Source: Nitrospira sp. (lineage in GTDB: Bacteria; Nitrospirota; Nitrospiria; Nitrospirales; Nitrospiraceae). From it: a stretch of DNA of 64,000 nt. This document shows positions 1 to 9,588 of this stretch, piece by piece. The position numbers and the translations under genes are program-made. Every line of letters begins with the position of its first letter. Positions within the stretch are counted from its first letter, which is position 1. The stretch is taken from NCBI GenBank assembly GCA_015709715.1, contig CP054184.1:2031001-2095000 (forward strand). The letters run 5' to 3'. The notes under the pieces were generated by a model that made no database searches, had not been told where the DNA came from, and saw nothing but the letters and a program-made list of their open reading frames with translations.

Positions 1-87
1 ACGTCTTCACCTTAAGTACACGCCGGTACGCCGATCTCAGTATCGGCGGACGCGAAGCGCGGCACTTCCCCCTCAGGGGGACCAACC

Positions 88-1098
88 CTACGCGGCAGAA
101 AACTCGCGCCGATCCAACCCATGCTTATGCAAGAGACGCTGAAAGGCTCGACGCTCTTTCTTGGCAACTCGAGCAGCCTGTGAAACGTTCCCATGATGTA
201 CCGACAGCAGCTCACACAGATACGTCCGCTCGAATTCTTCGATCACTTTCATTTTCATCTTCTGAAAGCCGGACTCCTCAAAAACCTTTTCTCGTGCTAA
301 CAAGATCATGGTCGGCCCCGCAGCCTCAGGTTGTCCGCCATCGGGCAAATCAAAGTCATGGGCCTGAAGTACATCCCCCGCGGCTATAACTACGGCACGT
401 TGAACTACACCTTCCAACTCCCTCACATTTCCCGGCCAAGAGTATCCAAGCAGTGTTGCTTTGGCTGAAGCTCCCAATTCGAGATGTCCCCTACCGAATT
501 CTTTCGCGTGAATCCTTAAAAAATGCGTTGCCAGTAGGAGAATGTCCTCTTTCCGGTCGCGCAAAGAAGGCACTTGTACTGCGAGCACATTCAGTCGGTG
601 GAATAAGTCTTCTCTAAAGTGACGCTGTTCAACCAAGTGACGTAAATTCGTATTGCTGGCCGCTACGATTTTCACGTCCACCCGCTGAGTCCTGGTCGAG
701 CCCACTGGCCGAAATTCTTGATCTTGCAACACCCTCAGAAGCTTGCTCTGGACCGTCAGGTTGAGAGAGTTGATTTCATCGAGAAACAACGTCCCGCCGT
801 TGGCCGCTTGGAATAATCCGGCCTTCTCACTCGATGCACCGGTGAAGGCACCTTTGCTATGACCGAACAGCTCGCTTTCGATCAGATGATCCGGAAGAGC
901 GGCACAATTGACGGGAACGAACGGATTCCCTCGTCGTTCACTCGTATAGTGGATGGCTCGTGCAAAGAGTTCTTTCCCTGTTCCCGTCTCTCCCGTTATC
1001 AACACTGTTGATTTGGCTACGCTCAGCATCGGGATCATGCCAGTTGCTTGCAGAAAACACTTGCTTGTTCCGATTAATGTTTTTTCCCAGCTGTGCAT
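88..1098 (-). CDS. sigma-54-dependent transcriptional activator without receiver domain
   Basis: Seen: an AAA+ bacterial enhancer-binding core with Walker A GETGTGKE (residues 36-43 from the chosen start), the sigma-54-contacting GAFTGA loop (83-88) and Walker B GGTLFLDEI (about 101-109). A short Fis-like C-terminal helical region includes VSQAARVAKKERRAFQRLL. The start at 1098 is chosen because GGAGG lies 7 nt upstream; the longer frame to 1221 has a non-conserved head. No receiver, GAF or PAS sensor domain precedes the AAA+ core, so activity may be controlled by a partner or by expression level. It would open sigma-54 promoter complexes by ATP hydrolysis. It diverges from a DsbA-like gene, but I found no clear -24/-12 sigma-54 promoter between them, so its target is unknown. 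The family call is secure; the function is generic. Confidence 0.93.
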   Translation of the reverse strand: MHSWEKTLIGTSKCFLQATGMIPMLSVAKSTVLITGETGTGKELFARAIHYTSERRGNPFVPVNCAALPDHLIESELFGHSKGAFTGASSEKAGLFQAANGGTLFLDEINSLNLTVQSKLLRVLQDQEFRPVGSTRTQRVDVKIVAASNTNLRHLVEQRHFREDLFHRLNVLAVQVPSLRDRKEDILLLATHFLRIHAKEFGRGHLELGASAKATLLGYSWPGNVRELEGVVQRAVVIAAGDVLQAHDFDLPDGGQPEAAGPTMILLAREKVFEESGFQKMKMKVIEEFERTYLCELLSVHHGNVSQAARVAKKERRAFQRLLHKHGLDRREFSAA

Positions 1099-1360
1099 AC
1101 CATGTCCTCCCGAGGTTTCTACAACATCTCCGAGGTCGTGACGACTGTCCGGGCTGGTATAGGGCTCCTGCTCCACCTTCACAAGGCCAGTGCACGGCAG
1201 GATAGGGTGCTGCCTCCACAATAGCTATCCGTCACTCGTAGGGATCTGGTCCGTCTGTTCGGGGGGATTGCAGCAATGCGCCTGACGACAGGACAATCCC
1301 TCACTTCGAACACACTCGCGCGGGGCTGGTCTGAGAGACTAGACGCCAGAAGGAGTCCTA

Positions 1361-2383
1361 ATGAGAGGGTATGAACGCACTACGATAGTTCTCTCTAGGT
1401 CGATGCTATGGCGAACGCTTGCCGTGGTAGGGCTCGCCACAACATGCTTCATTCTGATGCTCCCTGTAGCCATATCACCAGCGAGAGTGAGTGACGTGTC
1501 TGACTCGCCTATAGTCGCGACAGTTGGAAATCACTCGATTACACTGGTCGAAGCTGAACGGCAAGTGGCACTCGCACTTTACCAGCTTGATCAGCAACGC
1601 ACACAACTCCTCCTGTTTGCGGTGCAACAACTCATTGATTCAGAACTGTTGCAGGTTGAAGCAGCGCGGACGGGAAAATCCATAGAACAACTGTTAGGTA
1701 TTCCACGTAGCTCCATCGATGCGGGTCATTTCTCTCCTGCACCCACTCAAGCCCACGCATTCGACAATGCAAACGCGCTATCACAGCGACGGCAAGCCTT
1801 GCTGGCATCACTACGACGACAAACTTCGGTCCACCTGAGCCTTCCACGAATCACCGAGCCGGTGTTAGCTGTCTCTACCGATGATGATCCCTCGGTGGGC
1901 CCGGCGAGCGCACCGGTGACAATTGTTGAGTTTTCTGACTTTCAATGTCCGTTCTGCAAACAAAGTGCACAGGTAGTGAAGCAACTCCTCCGCACGTATG
2001 GACAAAGAGTCCGGTTCGTGTATCGAGATTACCCGGCACCAAATCATAGGCATGCGAAGCATGCTGCCGAGGCAGCTCAATGCGCAGCTGCCCAGGGAAA
2101 GTTCTGGGCCTACCATGACCTCCTCTTTGAATACCAAAAACCTGGCGCAGGATGGGACTTCTACGGGCTCGCTCAGGAGGCTTCGCTCGATGTAGATGTC
2201 TTTTCTCGTTGCCTAGACACCCATCAATACGCATCTGAAGTGGAGAGTGACTTTCGAGACGCTCTGAATCTGGGCGTCATGAACACGCCCACATTCTTTG
2301 TCAACGGGCGTCCTCTTATCGGAGCACGATCATTTAACGAATTCCAGACGCTGATCGACCAAGCTCTTGCGGAACCTCACTGA
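1361..2383 (+). CDS. exported DsbA-family thiol oxidoreductase with SurA-like N-terminal region
   Basis: The 340-residue protein starts with an N-terminal membrane anchor or signal (about residues 16-38). A region at about 50-115 (IVATVGNHSITLVEAE onward) resembles the helical N-terminal part of SurA/parvulin-type foldases. The thioredoxin-fold DsbA domain spans about 175-338, with the redox motif CPFC at 196-199 and the cis-proline loop NTPTFFVNGRP near 305-315. AAGGAG lies 6 nt before the ATG. It probably makes or isomerises disulfides in periplasmic proteins; members of this subfamily often need a separate redox partner, and none is seen here. The gene stands alone, divergent from a sigma-54 activator and followed by transposon debris. 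Confidence 0.88.
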   Translation: MRGYERTTIVLSRSMLWRTLAVVGLATTCFILMLPVAISPARVSDVSDSPIVATVGNHSITLVEAERQVALALYQLDQQRTQLLLFAVQQLIDSELLQVEAARTGKSIEQLLGIPRSSIDAGHFSPAPTQAHAFDNANALSQRRQALLASLRRQTSVHLSLPRITEPVLAVSTDDDPSVGPASAPVTIVEFSDFQCPFCKQSAQVVKQLLRTYGQRVRFVYRDYPAPNHRHAKHAAEAAQCAAAQGKFWAYHDLLFEYQKPGAGWDFYGLAQEASLDVDVFSRCLDTHQYASEVESDFRDALNLGVMNTPTFFVNGRPLIGARSFNEFQTLIDQALAEPH

Positions 2384-2456
2384 CATCTCCCCGAAAACAA
2401 CGGACAACGAGAGTAGAATGCCGGCTGGAGCGGGCCTCGCCAAAAGAAGTGAATCG

Positions 2457-2760
2457 ATGAAGCGGTCAAAATTCACCGAAGAGCAGATTGTCTATCCCCT
2501 TTGCCAGGCCGAATCCGGCCCCCGTCATCAACCTCTGTCGGCAGCTCGAAAAGGAGAACCGTTAGCCGAAACGGCTCGTGGCAGACCTCTTGACTGACAA
2601 CCACCTGTTGCGGGAGTAGTCCGAAAAAGGTGCCTCCCTTAGGCCATGCCTGTTGTGATTCGCCCACTGGGCCGTCGTTCCTCAAATGCCACGCCGCTGC
2701 AAGGCCTATTGCCGCATCAGCCGCTCGATTCGATGGAGGCCGCAGGATTCACCCTCGGCC
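2457..2760 (+). pseudogene. IS3-family transposase relic (OrfA into OrfB start)
   Basis: The frame from the ATG at 2457 begins MKRSKFTEEQIVYPLCQAES, the typical start of IS3-group OrfA (consensus MKRSRFTEEQIIFALRQAE). After an internal deletion, recognisable pieces of the OrfA tail (RQLEKENR, then a degenerate LREVVRKKV) and a degraded OrfB beginning follow in other frames. Stops and frame changes make it non-functional. The stretch from 2760 to 3061 shows nothing else I can name. Confidence 0.7.
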
Positions 2761-3061
2761 AGCAGGTCGTGCCACACATCTCGCGCCGTAGGTCCGGTCA
2801 CTCTGCAGGAAACTCGTCCGGATCTTGGCGCCCAACACCTCGTCTTGAGACGCACGCTGGCTGCGTGGCCGCGTCAGCCACGCATAGAACCCACCCCGCG
2901 AGAAACCGAGCGCCTCGGATTACCACGCCGTCGGCCAGTTCCCTCGGTGCTTCACGATGAAACCGCACGTCACAGCGACGCCTTCGCGAAGTAGGCCGCG
3001 GTGGGCTCAACTGATGACGACAACACCCTGTGGCCTACGATGGATGCAAAGGGAGATTTGT

Positions 3062-4216
3062 ATGGGGCATATGGGGCGTCCGGGGTTATCTGCGGCTCAG
3101 AAAGCGGAGCTATGGCAACGATGGAAACAGGGGCAACCGTTGAGCAACATCGGCCGTGCGCTCGGCAAGCACGCGGGATCAATTCATGGCGTGGTGTATC
3201 GACTGGAGGATTCGCACCGGCTGCCCGCCGACAATCACGCTGATCACTGACGCTGGCGGAGCGAGAAGAGATTTCTCGGGGCATGGCGAAGCAACTCTTC
3301 ATTCGTCAGATCGCCGCCCCGCTCGGTCGTGCGCCGTCGGCGGTCATTCGGGAAATCACCTGCCAGGGTGGGCGCTGCGCGTATCGCGCCGCCGCAGCCG
3401 ACGCGCGGGCCTGGGAGCGTGCGCGGCGTCCCGAACCCTGTCGGCTCGCGACAGTCTCCCGCACTCCAACGACTCGTCGCCAGTAAACTGCGTGCGATTG
3501 GTCGCCTGAACAAATTGCAGGGTGGCTCAAACGGGAATTTCCCGATCAGGACACGATGCGTGGTGTCTCACGAACCGACCTAGCGCAGCCTGTTCATTCA
3601 GGCCCGCGACGTGCTCAAGAAAGAATTGCTGAGACAGCTCCGATCTCGGCGGCGCATGCGGCGGGCACTCCACGCGAGCACGGAAGGCCAGCCACAGGGG
3701 CAGATTATCGACGGGATCTCGATCCGAGATCGTCCTGCGGGCATCGACGACCGGACGATCTCCGGTCATTGGGGATTTGCTGGCTGGCTCACAGAATTCA
3801 CACATCGCCACGTTGGTAGAGCAGCAGTCGCGCTTCACCATGCTGGTCAAGGTACCGGAGAAAGAAACGACGAGTGTGGTGGCGGCGCTGAGCCGGCACG
3901 TAGGCACCCGGCCTGCAGCCTTGCGTCGATCCTTGACCTGGGATCGCGGCATGGAATTGGCGCGGCATAAACAATTCATTCTCGCGACCAAAGTACAGGT
4001 CTATTTCTGTGACCTCTAATGTCCCTGGCAGCGTGGCACAAACGAAAATACGAACCGCTTGCTGCATCAGTACTTCTCGAAAGGCACGGACCCGTCGCAG
4101 CACTCCCAGGCAGACTTGAACAGAATCGCGTTATGATTGAATCAACGCCGCGGAAGACGTTGGAGTTTCAGACGCCAGCAGCTATACTCGCAGCAAGTGT
4201 TGCGCTCACTGGTTGA
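3062..4216 (+). pseudogene. IS30-family transposase, multiply frameshifted
   Basis: The whole length of an IS30-type transposase can be followed through successive frames. It begins MGHMGRPGLSAAQKAELWQR at 3062. It continues with YRAAAADARAWERARRPEPC (about 3385-3440), VLKKELLRQLRSRRRMRR (about 3611-3664) and SHIATLVEQQSRFTMLVKVP (about 3790-3850), then SLTWDRGMELARHKQF and finally TPRKTLEFQTPAAILAASVA (about 4145-4205). At least four frame changes occur, so it is dead. The core catalytic part is split between frames. No terminal inverted repeats or target duplication could be assigned with confidence. Confidence 0.88.
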
Positions 4217-4229
4217 ACCCACCGCGGCT

Positions 4230-4486
4230 TTTTTTAGAATGTCCCGCTCGGCCTTGAGCTTGGTCCCCTCGGGTCAGAGGCGTTTGATCCCCACTTGATC
4301 CGGTTTTCATCTGTCCCTGACCGGGAAAGGCCTGCTGCGAATCGGCAGCATGCTCCTGGACCCATCGGCGTAACATGGTGCCTGCACACCCAAATCCCGC
4401 GCGGCTTGTGCCGCCGTCACGCCTCGTTCTCGAACCAGTTTCACCGCCTCCAGCTTAAACTCTCGCGCGAACTTGCGTCGCTCCAT
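4230..4486 (-). pseudogene. IS3-family OrfA relic
   Basis: Reading the minus strand from the ATG at 4486 gives MERRKFAREFKLEAVKLVRE, the standard start of an IS3-family OrfA with its helix-turn-helix. A frame change after GVQ leads to MLRRWVQEHAADSQQAFPGQ, and a stop follows before LKAERDILKKA. The OrfA is therefore interrupted and its OrfB partner is absent here. An OrfB tail fragment at about 5800-5910, beyond the IS5 insertion and on the same strand, may derive from the same element. Confidence 0.8.
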
Positions 4487-4517
4487 GGCGCACCTTCGAT
4501 TTCATTGATACACCTAA

Positions 4518-4535
4518 GGAACGTCTGATTAATTC
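4518..4535. repeat. IS5 left terminal inverted repeat
   Basis: 18-bp terminal repeat, matching the other end at 16 of 18 positions. It is preceded by the CTAA target copy at 4514-4517. Confidence 0.93.
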
Positions 4536-4667
4536 GCGTTTCCACGAAGCAATCTGTTTCTCGGTGGATCAAGACGGGCCATCAGCTGGGAACCCGCTGG
4601 TCCGAGAGCGCCTTTCTCGGATTCCTCCGCCGTCAGGCGGCCCGCGCCCCGTTCGCACCCCCGTCCG

Positions 4668-5624
4668 CTAGGCTGCCGCCAGCAAGTGCCGGCGTGCTAC
4701 ATACAGATTCGCCAAGCCGCAACTGATAGACAACCAGTGCGCATTCTTCGCGAGCCCCCGGTACCGCACTTTGGCCCACCCGAAGATCCGCTTGATCACC
4801 AAGAACACATGCTCGACTTTGGCACGAACCTTCGACTTCGTCCGATTGCGGGCCCGCTCCGTCTCGCTCAAGGGCCGATGGCGATGGGCTTTCGTCTGGA
4901 CGAAGCTCTTGGCATGGGGAGCATGGTGCTGAATCATGTCGCGTTGCCCGCTATAGGCGGCATCGCCCCATACTCGTGTCTCCTGTCCATGCAGCAACTC
5001 CGGCAACACCTGGCTGTCATGGACATTCGCCGCCGTGGCCGCCACTGAGTGAACCAGCTTCGTCCGGCTGTCCACTCCAATATGCGCCTTCATGCCGAAA
5101 TACCACTGGTTCCCCTTCTTGGTCTGATGCATCTCCGGATCTCGCTCTTTCTGGCGATTCTTCGTCGAACTGGGCGCATTGATGATCGTGGCATCCACGA
5201 TCGTGCCCCGGCTGACCTTCAGCCCGTGGGCAGCCAGATACGCGCCGATCCGCGCAAAGAGCTGTGCGCCCAAGTGGTGGGCTTCCAGCAGATGCCGAAA
5301 CTTACAGATGGTGGTTTCATCCGGTACGGGCTCGCGGCCCAGATCAATCCCCACGAACTGCCGCATGGCGTGTGAGTCGTACAGCGCTTCCTCCACCGCC
5401 GGGTCCGACAGGTTAAACCACTGTTGCAGACAATGGAGGCGCAACATGCGTTCGACACCCACGGGCGGACGCCCTGGGCCCTCGGCCTTGGGGTAGACCG
5501 GCTCGATCGCCGCTACCAATTCCGCCCATGGAACAACCTGGTTCATCTCGTTGAGAAACTGCTCCCGGCGGGTGGGCTTGCGATACTGTTCAAACGAGAC
5601 TTCGGCAAACGTCTGTTGCTGCAT
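4668..5624 (-). CDS. IS5-family DDE transposase
   Basis: A 318-residue intact transposase of the IS5 group. An N-terminal DUF772-like region (LNEMNQVVPWAELVAAIEPV, then DETTICKFRHLLE) is followed by the RNase H-like catalytic domain. The DDE residues are visible in VDATIINAPSS, VWGDAAYSG and VRAKVEHVFLVIKRIFG; the last also shows the spacing to Arg/Lys typical of the Y-R-E signature. It is the only complete transposase in the window and should be able to mobilise its own element. Confidence 0.96.
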   Translation of the reverse strand: MQQQTFAEVSFEQYRKPTRREQFLNEMNQVVPWAELVAAIEPVYPKAEGPGRPPVGVERMLRLHCLQQWFNLSDPAVEEALYDSHAMRQFVGIDLGREPVPDETTICKFRHLLEAHHLGAQLFARIGAYLAAHGLKVSRGTIVDATIINAPSSTKNRQKERDPEMHQTKKGNQWYFGMKAHIGVDSRTKLVHSVAATAANVHDSQVLPELLHGQETRVWGDAAYSGQRDMIQHHAPHAKSFVQTKAHRHRPLSETERARNRTKSKVRAKVEHVFLVIKRIFGWAKVRYRGLAKNAHWLSISCGLANLYVARRHLLAAA

Positions 5625-5677
5625 GGGGCACGCCTCCAGTTCAGTGCTGCGCTACCCTTAGCACATCATGCAAAGAG

Positions 5678-5695
5678 AATAAATCAGACCTTCCC
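5678..5695. repeat. IS5 right terminal inverted repeat
   Basis: 18-bp terminal repeat followed by the second CTAA copy at 5696-5699. It lies about 50 bp upstream of the transposase start codon. Confidence 0.93.
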
Positions 5696-5799
5696 TAACG
5701 CAGTGCCTTTGAAACCGGCAGCAGGCCACTGGATTCGTTGTTCATTGTATTCGCGCCGCCACACTTCAATCACGAGCTGGGCTTCCTGCAGAATCACAG

Positions 5800-5910
5800 T
5801 AACCAATGTTCGTCGAGACATTCATCACGAAACTTGCCGTTGAAGCTCTCGATAAAGGCGTTCGGCACCGGCTTCCCAGGCTGAATGAACTGCAGATGTA
5901 CACCGTGCTG
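5800..5910 (-). pseudogene. IS3-family OrfB C-terminal fragment
   Basis: On the minus strand the segment [20 protein letters not shown] continuing into DECLDEHW is the part of IS3-family OrfB around the catalytic glutamate (FIESFNG). Nothing upstream or downstream completes the integrase core, so this is a short remnant. The stretch between the IS5 end and this fragment shows no other recognisable coding. Confidence 0.75.
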
Positions 5911-6000
5911 CGCCCCCCCCTGTAGGGCCCCCATGAACGAGCAGTGCGGCCAAGCCGCGTTCCGTTGTCTCATCCAGTACAATGCTCCTTTACATAATCT

Positions 6001-6351
6001 CTATGTACCCTCCACAGTCGTTGGCTTAGACACCATGCTCCCATTGGAACAAATGGAGCAATACTTCTTTGGATCATTCTTATCCTCAGAGTTGTAGAGC
6101 GCATCAAGCGTTCGCACCACTGCGAGCGACGAAATTATGTGCAACTCGAAGCCGCATTGGCCCAGATAATATGCCAGGGGGCGATGATAGTTACCCGCGG
6201 CTTCAAACCTAATGAGGACCGGCGTCTCCAACGCGTATAGCCGGTCTCGGGAAGTCTCATGATCCGGCTGGCAGTTCATGATCCGCCATCGCTGCCGGCG
6301 TCCGGTCGGTGGCTCCGACAACACTCCGTGAACTAATTTCGCCCGCATCAA
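6001..6351 (-). pseudogene. IS110-family transposase fragment
   Basis: The minus-strand frame contains VLIRFEAAGNYHRPLAYYLG followed by VVRTLDALYNSEDKNDPK. This is the RuvC-like DEDD N-terminal domain of IS110-type transposases, including the (D/E)A(T/A)GNYHRPLA and SxDKNDPKD motifs. After NDPK the match fades and the frame stops. The C-terminal Tnp20 domain with the catalytic serine is missing, so it is inactive. Confidence 0.82.
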
Positions 6352-6458
6352 GCGCCATTAAGCTACAATTCTGCGTGGTTGCGGAACTCGCGATCATAGG
6401 ATGCCCTCACTCCTAGAGTGAGTTCTACCGTTGCGGGGGGCTCACAACATGACTACAC

Positions 6459-9400
6459 CTAGATTTCCTTTTGTTCTCTCCACCACCGCCACATCACATA
6501 GACCGGCGGAAGGACAAACAGCGTAAGCAACATGGCGGAAAAGACTCCACCGACTTGAGGCGCTGCAATGCGTTTCATGACATCGGCGCCGGTTCCAGTC
6601 GCCCACATCACCGGGATCAACCCAATCACATCCACCAGGCCAATCATCATCATGGGTCGAATCCGCTCCACCGCGCCGAATTGAACCGTTTCGATCACAT
6701 CCTGGAGGGACGTCAGGCCACCGGCCGCTTTGCGTCGCGCGCAGGCCTCATCCAGATAGGCCAACATGACGGCGCTGGTCTCTGCCGCCGTGCCCACAAC
6801 GGTGATGAGTCCCACCCATACCGCAATGCTCATGTTGTAGCCGAGGATCGACAGATACCAGACCGCGCCCACGAGGGAGAGGGGGACCCCCACCATGACC
6901 ATGCAGGTTTGTGCGACCGACCGGAAGGCGAAATAGAAGGTGACGAAAATGAAGATGAGCGTCAGCGGGACGACTAGCGTCAGCCGTTCTTTCACCCGTT
7001 CCATGAATTCGTATTGGCCGGACCACACAATCGTATAACCAGCCGGCAACACCACCTTTTCGGCCACAACCCTTTTGAGATCTTCCACATAGCCGCCGAC
7101 ATCCCGCCCCGCCATGTCGAGAAAGACATACCCCGCAAGCAAGCCATTTTCGTCCCGAATCATAGGGGGACCATGGACAAATCGAAGCGTCGCAAGCTGT
7201 GCGAGCGGCACTTGCGCACCGGTCGGCGTATCAACGAACACGCGCTTCAGCTTTTCAGGATCATCCCGCAACTCACGGAGATAGCGGATGCTGATCGGAT
7301 AGCGTTCCCGGCCTTCTATGGTTGTGGCAATATTTTCACCTCCGATGGCGATCTCGATGATTTTTCCAACATCCATCAGTCTGAGCCCGTAGCGCGCGAC
7401 CTGCTCACGGTTGATATTGAAATCGAGAAAGTAGCCACCGGACACACGCTCCGCATACACACTCCTGGTCCCAGGGACATCCTTGAGAACCATCTCCAGA
7501 TGCTCGCCGATCTGTTCGACCTGCTTCAGATCGGGGCCAAAGACCTTGATCCCCACCGGCGTCCGAATCCCAGTCGTCAGCATATCGATCCGCGCCTTAA
7601 TCGGCATCGTCCACGCGTTCGTCACACCAGGAATCTGAAGCGCGCGGTCCATCTCATCCACGAGTCCCTCATAGCTCAACCCTGGTCGCCACTGATCCTT
7701 CGATTTGAGCGCAACCACCACTTCCATCATGCTGAAGGGTGCGGAGTCGGTGGAGGTTTCAGCGCGTCCAGCCTTACCAAAGACCTGCTCCACCTCTGGA
7801 AAGGATCGCAACTTTTGATCCATGATCTGAAGCAGACGGCTGGCCTCCGTCACCGACAAGCCCGGCAACGTCGTCGGCATATAGAGAATGGTCCCTTCAT
7901 ATAAGGGAGGCATAAACTCGGAACCCATCTGCTGGTAGATCGGCACGGTGCTGGCCATCAACATGATGGCACCCATCACAACCGCTTTCCGATAATGCAG
8001 GGCCATGCGCAATAGAGGCGCATAGAAGCGTTGGAGTGAGCGGGTGACAGGATGCTTCAGTTCCGGAAAGATCTTGCCTCGAATGAAGGTTGGTAAACAG
8101 GCCGGGACCAACGTGATGGCCAGCACGGCACACATCACAATAGCCAGGTTGTTGGTCCAAGCCAGCGGCTTGAACATGCGACCTTCTTGCGCTTCGAGCG
8201 CAAAGACCGGGATGAAGGAAATCGCAATGACGAGCACAGAGGCAAAAATGGGCGGCCCGACTTCTTTGGCGGAATCGATTAGGATTTGGAGCCTGTCGCC
8301 GATCTTCCCATCCCGTTCCCATTCCTCAAGGCGCTTGTGAGCGTTGTCCACCATCACGATCGCGGCATCGACCATATCGCCGATCGCCACAATGATGCCG
8401 CCCAAGGACATGATGTTCATGCCGATGTTCATCAGGTAGATGGGAATGAACGAGATCAGGATGGCGAGCGGAAGCGTCAGGATCGGGACAATCGCCGAAC
8501 GGACATGGAGTAAGAACGCCAGGATCAGCACGCCGGTAACGATGAGCTCTTCCGCCAAACTCTCGCTCGCGGTAGCGATCGACTCCCGAATGAGATCGCT
8601 CCGGTCGTAGGTGCTGATCACTTTCACGCCTTGTGGCAAGGAGGGTTCTAGCTCTTTGAGCTTAGCCTTGACTCGTTCAATCACGGCCAACGCATTCTCG
8701 CCGAACCGCATGACGACGATGCCGCCCGCGACCTCGCCTTGACCGTTGAGCTCTGCCAGTCCTCGCCGCATGTCGGGCCCGAGCCGGACCGTCGCAACGT
8801 CGCGCAAGAGGATTGGTGTGCCATTTTCGTTGACTGCCACGGCGATCTTCTCAATGTCCTCGACGTTCTTGATATAGCCGCGTCCACGAACCACATATTC
8901 GATTCCGGAAAATTCGACGACACGGCCACCCACGTCGTTATTGCTTTGGCGAATCGTTTCCACAATGGCAGGAAGCGACAGTCGATAGGCCGAGACCTTG
9001 GTGGGATCCAGATTGACCTGGTACTGCCGGACAAACCCGCCAATACTGGCCACCTCGGCCACCCCTTCCACAGCTCGGAGCCAGTACTGCAAATACCAAT
9101 CCTGGAAACTGCGGAGAGCAGCGAGATCATGCTGGCCGGACTCATCGACCAGCGCGTACTGAAAGATCCAGCCGACCCCCGTGGCGTCGGGCCCCAACTG
9201 GGGCATCACGCCTTCCGGCATGCGTCCGGACAGTTGATTCAATCGCTCCAAGATACGGGAGCGCGCCCAATAAGTGTCGGTCCCGTCTTTGAACAGGATA
9301 TAGACATAGGAGTAGCCGAAATCCGAGAACCCACGGACGACGGTGACGTTGGGTGCGGACAAGAGTGCCGTGACGATCGGATAGGTGATTTGATCCTCGA

Positions 9401-9581
9401 CCAGATCAGGGGACCGTCCCGGCCATGTGGTGTATACAATCACCTGTGTGTCGGAAATATCAGGTAGGGCATCGATGGGTGTCTGCCGCATCGCCCAGAG
9501 GCCGACCGCCGAGCACGACACGACCAGTAAAAACACAATGAAGCGGTTTCTCGCACTAAATGCGATGACCTGTTCAACCAT
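6459..9581 (-). CDS. cusA: CusA-type Cu(I)/Ag(I) efflux RND pump
   Basis: A 1040-residue inner-membrane proton-driven HME-RND transporter. Seen: the family signature NIMSLGGIIVAIGDMVDAAI in TM4 with the acidic proton-relay residues, and DALPDISDTQVIVYTTWPGR near the N terminus. The three methionines that bind Cu(I)/Ag(I) in E. coli CusA (573, 623, 672) are present at 568, 618 and 667, at a constant offset of 5. This supports monovalent copper/silver rather than Co/Zn/Cd export. It is the last gene of a cusC-cusB-cusA operon, with a 7-nt gap after cusB. The protein should span the inner membrane and load metal into the CusB-CusC channel. Confidence 0.96.
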   Translation of the reverse strand: MVEQVIAFSARNRFIVFLLVVSCSAVGLWAMRQTPIDALPDISDTQVIVYTTWPGRSPDLVEDQITYPIVTALLSAPNVTVVRGFSDFGYSYVYILFKDGTDTYWARSRILERLNQLSGRMPEGVMPQLGPDATGVGWIFQYALVDESGQHDLAALRSFQDWYLQYWLRAVEGVAEVASIGGFVRQYQVNLDPTKVSAYRLSLPAIVETIRQSNNDVGGRVVEFSGIEYVVRGRGYIKNVEDIEKIAVAVNENGTPILLRDVATVRLGPDMRRGLAELNGQGEVAGGIVVMRFGENALAVIERVKAKLKELEPSLPQGVKVISTYDRSDLIRESIATASESLAEELIVTGVLILAFLLHVRSAIVPILTLPLAILISFIPIYLMNIGMNIMSLGGIIVAIGDMVDAAIVMVDNAHKRLEEWERDGKIGDRLQILIDSAKEVGPPIFASVLVIAISFIPVFALEAQEGRMFKPLAWTNNLAIVMCAVLAITLVPACLPTFIRGKIFPELKHPVTRSLQRFYAPLLRMALHYRKAVVMGAIMLMASTVPIYQQMGSEFMPPLYEGTILYMPTTLPGLSVTEASRLLQIMDQKLRSFPEVEQVFGKAGRAETSTDSAPFSMMEVVVALKSKDQWRPGLSYEGLVDEMDRALQIPGVTNAWTMPIKARIDMLTTGIRTPVGIKVFGPDLKQVEQIGEHLEMVLKDVPGTRSVYAERVSGGYFLDFNINREQVARYGLRLMDVGKIIEIAIGGENIATTIEGRERYPISIRYLRELRDDPEKLKRVFVDTPTGAQVPLAQLATLRFVHGPPMIRDENGLLAGYVFLDMAGRDVGGYVEDLKRVVAEKVVLPAGYTIVWSGQYEFMERVKERLTLVVPLTLIFIFVTFYFAFRSVAQTCMVMVGVPLSLVGAVWYLSILGYNMSIAVWVGLITVVGTAAETSAVMLAYLDEACARRKAAGGLTSLQDVIETVQFGAVERIRPMMMIGLVDVIGLIPVMWATGTGADVMKRIAAPQVGGVFSAMLLTLFVLPPVYVMWRWWREQKEI

Positions 9582-9588
9582 TGGATGC

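Larger units (their letters stand above)
4518..5695 (-). mobile_element. complete IS5-family insertion sequence with CTAA target duplication
   Basis: The element is bounded by near-perfect 18-bp inverted repeats: left GGAACGTCTGATTAATTC, right (reverse complement) GGAAGGTCTGATTTATTC. Directly outside them is the tetranucleotide CTAA at 4514-4517 and again at 5696-5699, the expected IS5-group target duplication. It carries one intact transposase gene. The element is 1178 bp, normal for IS5. Intact ends, intact gene and intact duplication indicate a recent insertion among older, decayed IS copies. Confidence 0.95.

Noticed and set aside
1099..1360. Sigma-54 promoter between the activator and the DsbA-like gene
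   Set aside because: No GG-N10-GC pair with the needed context could be found.
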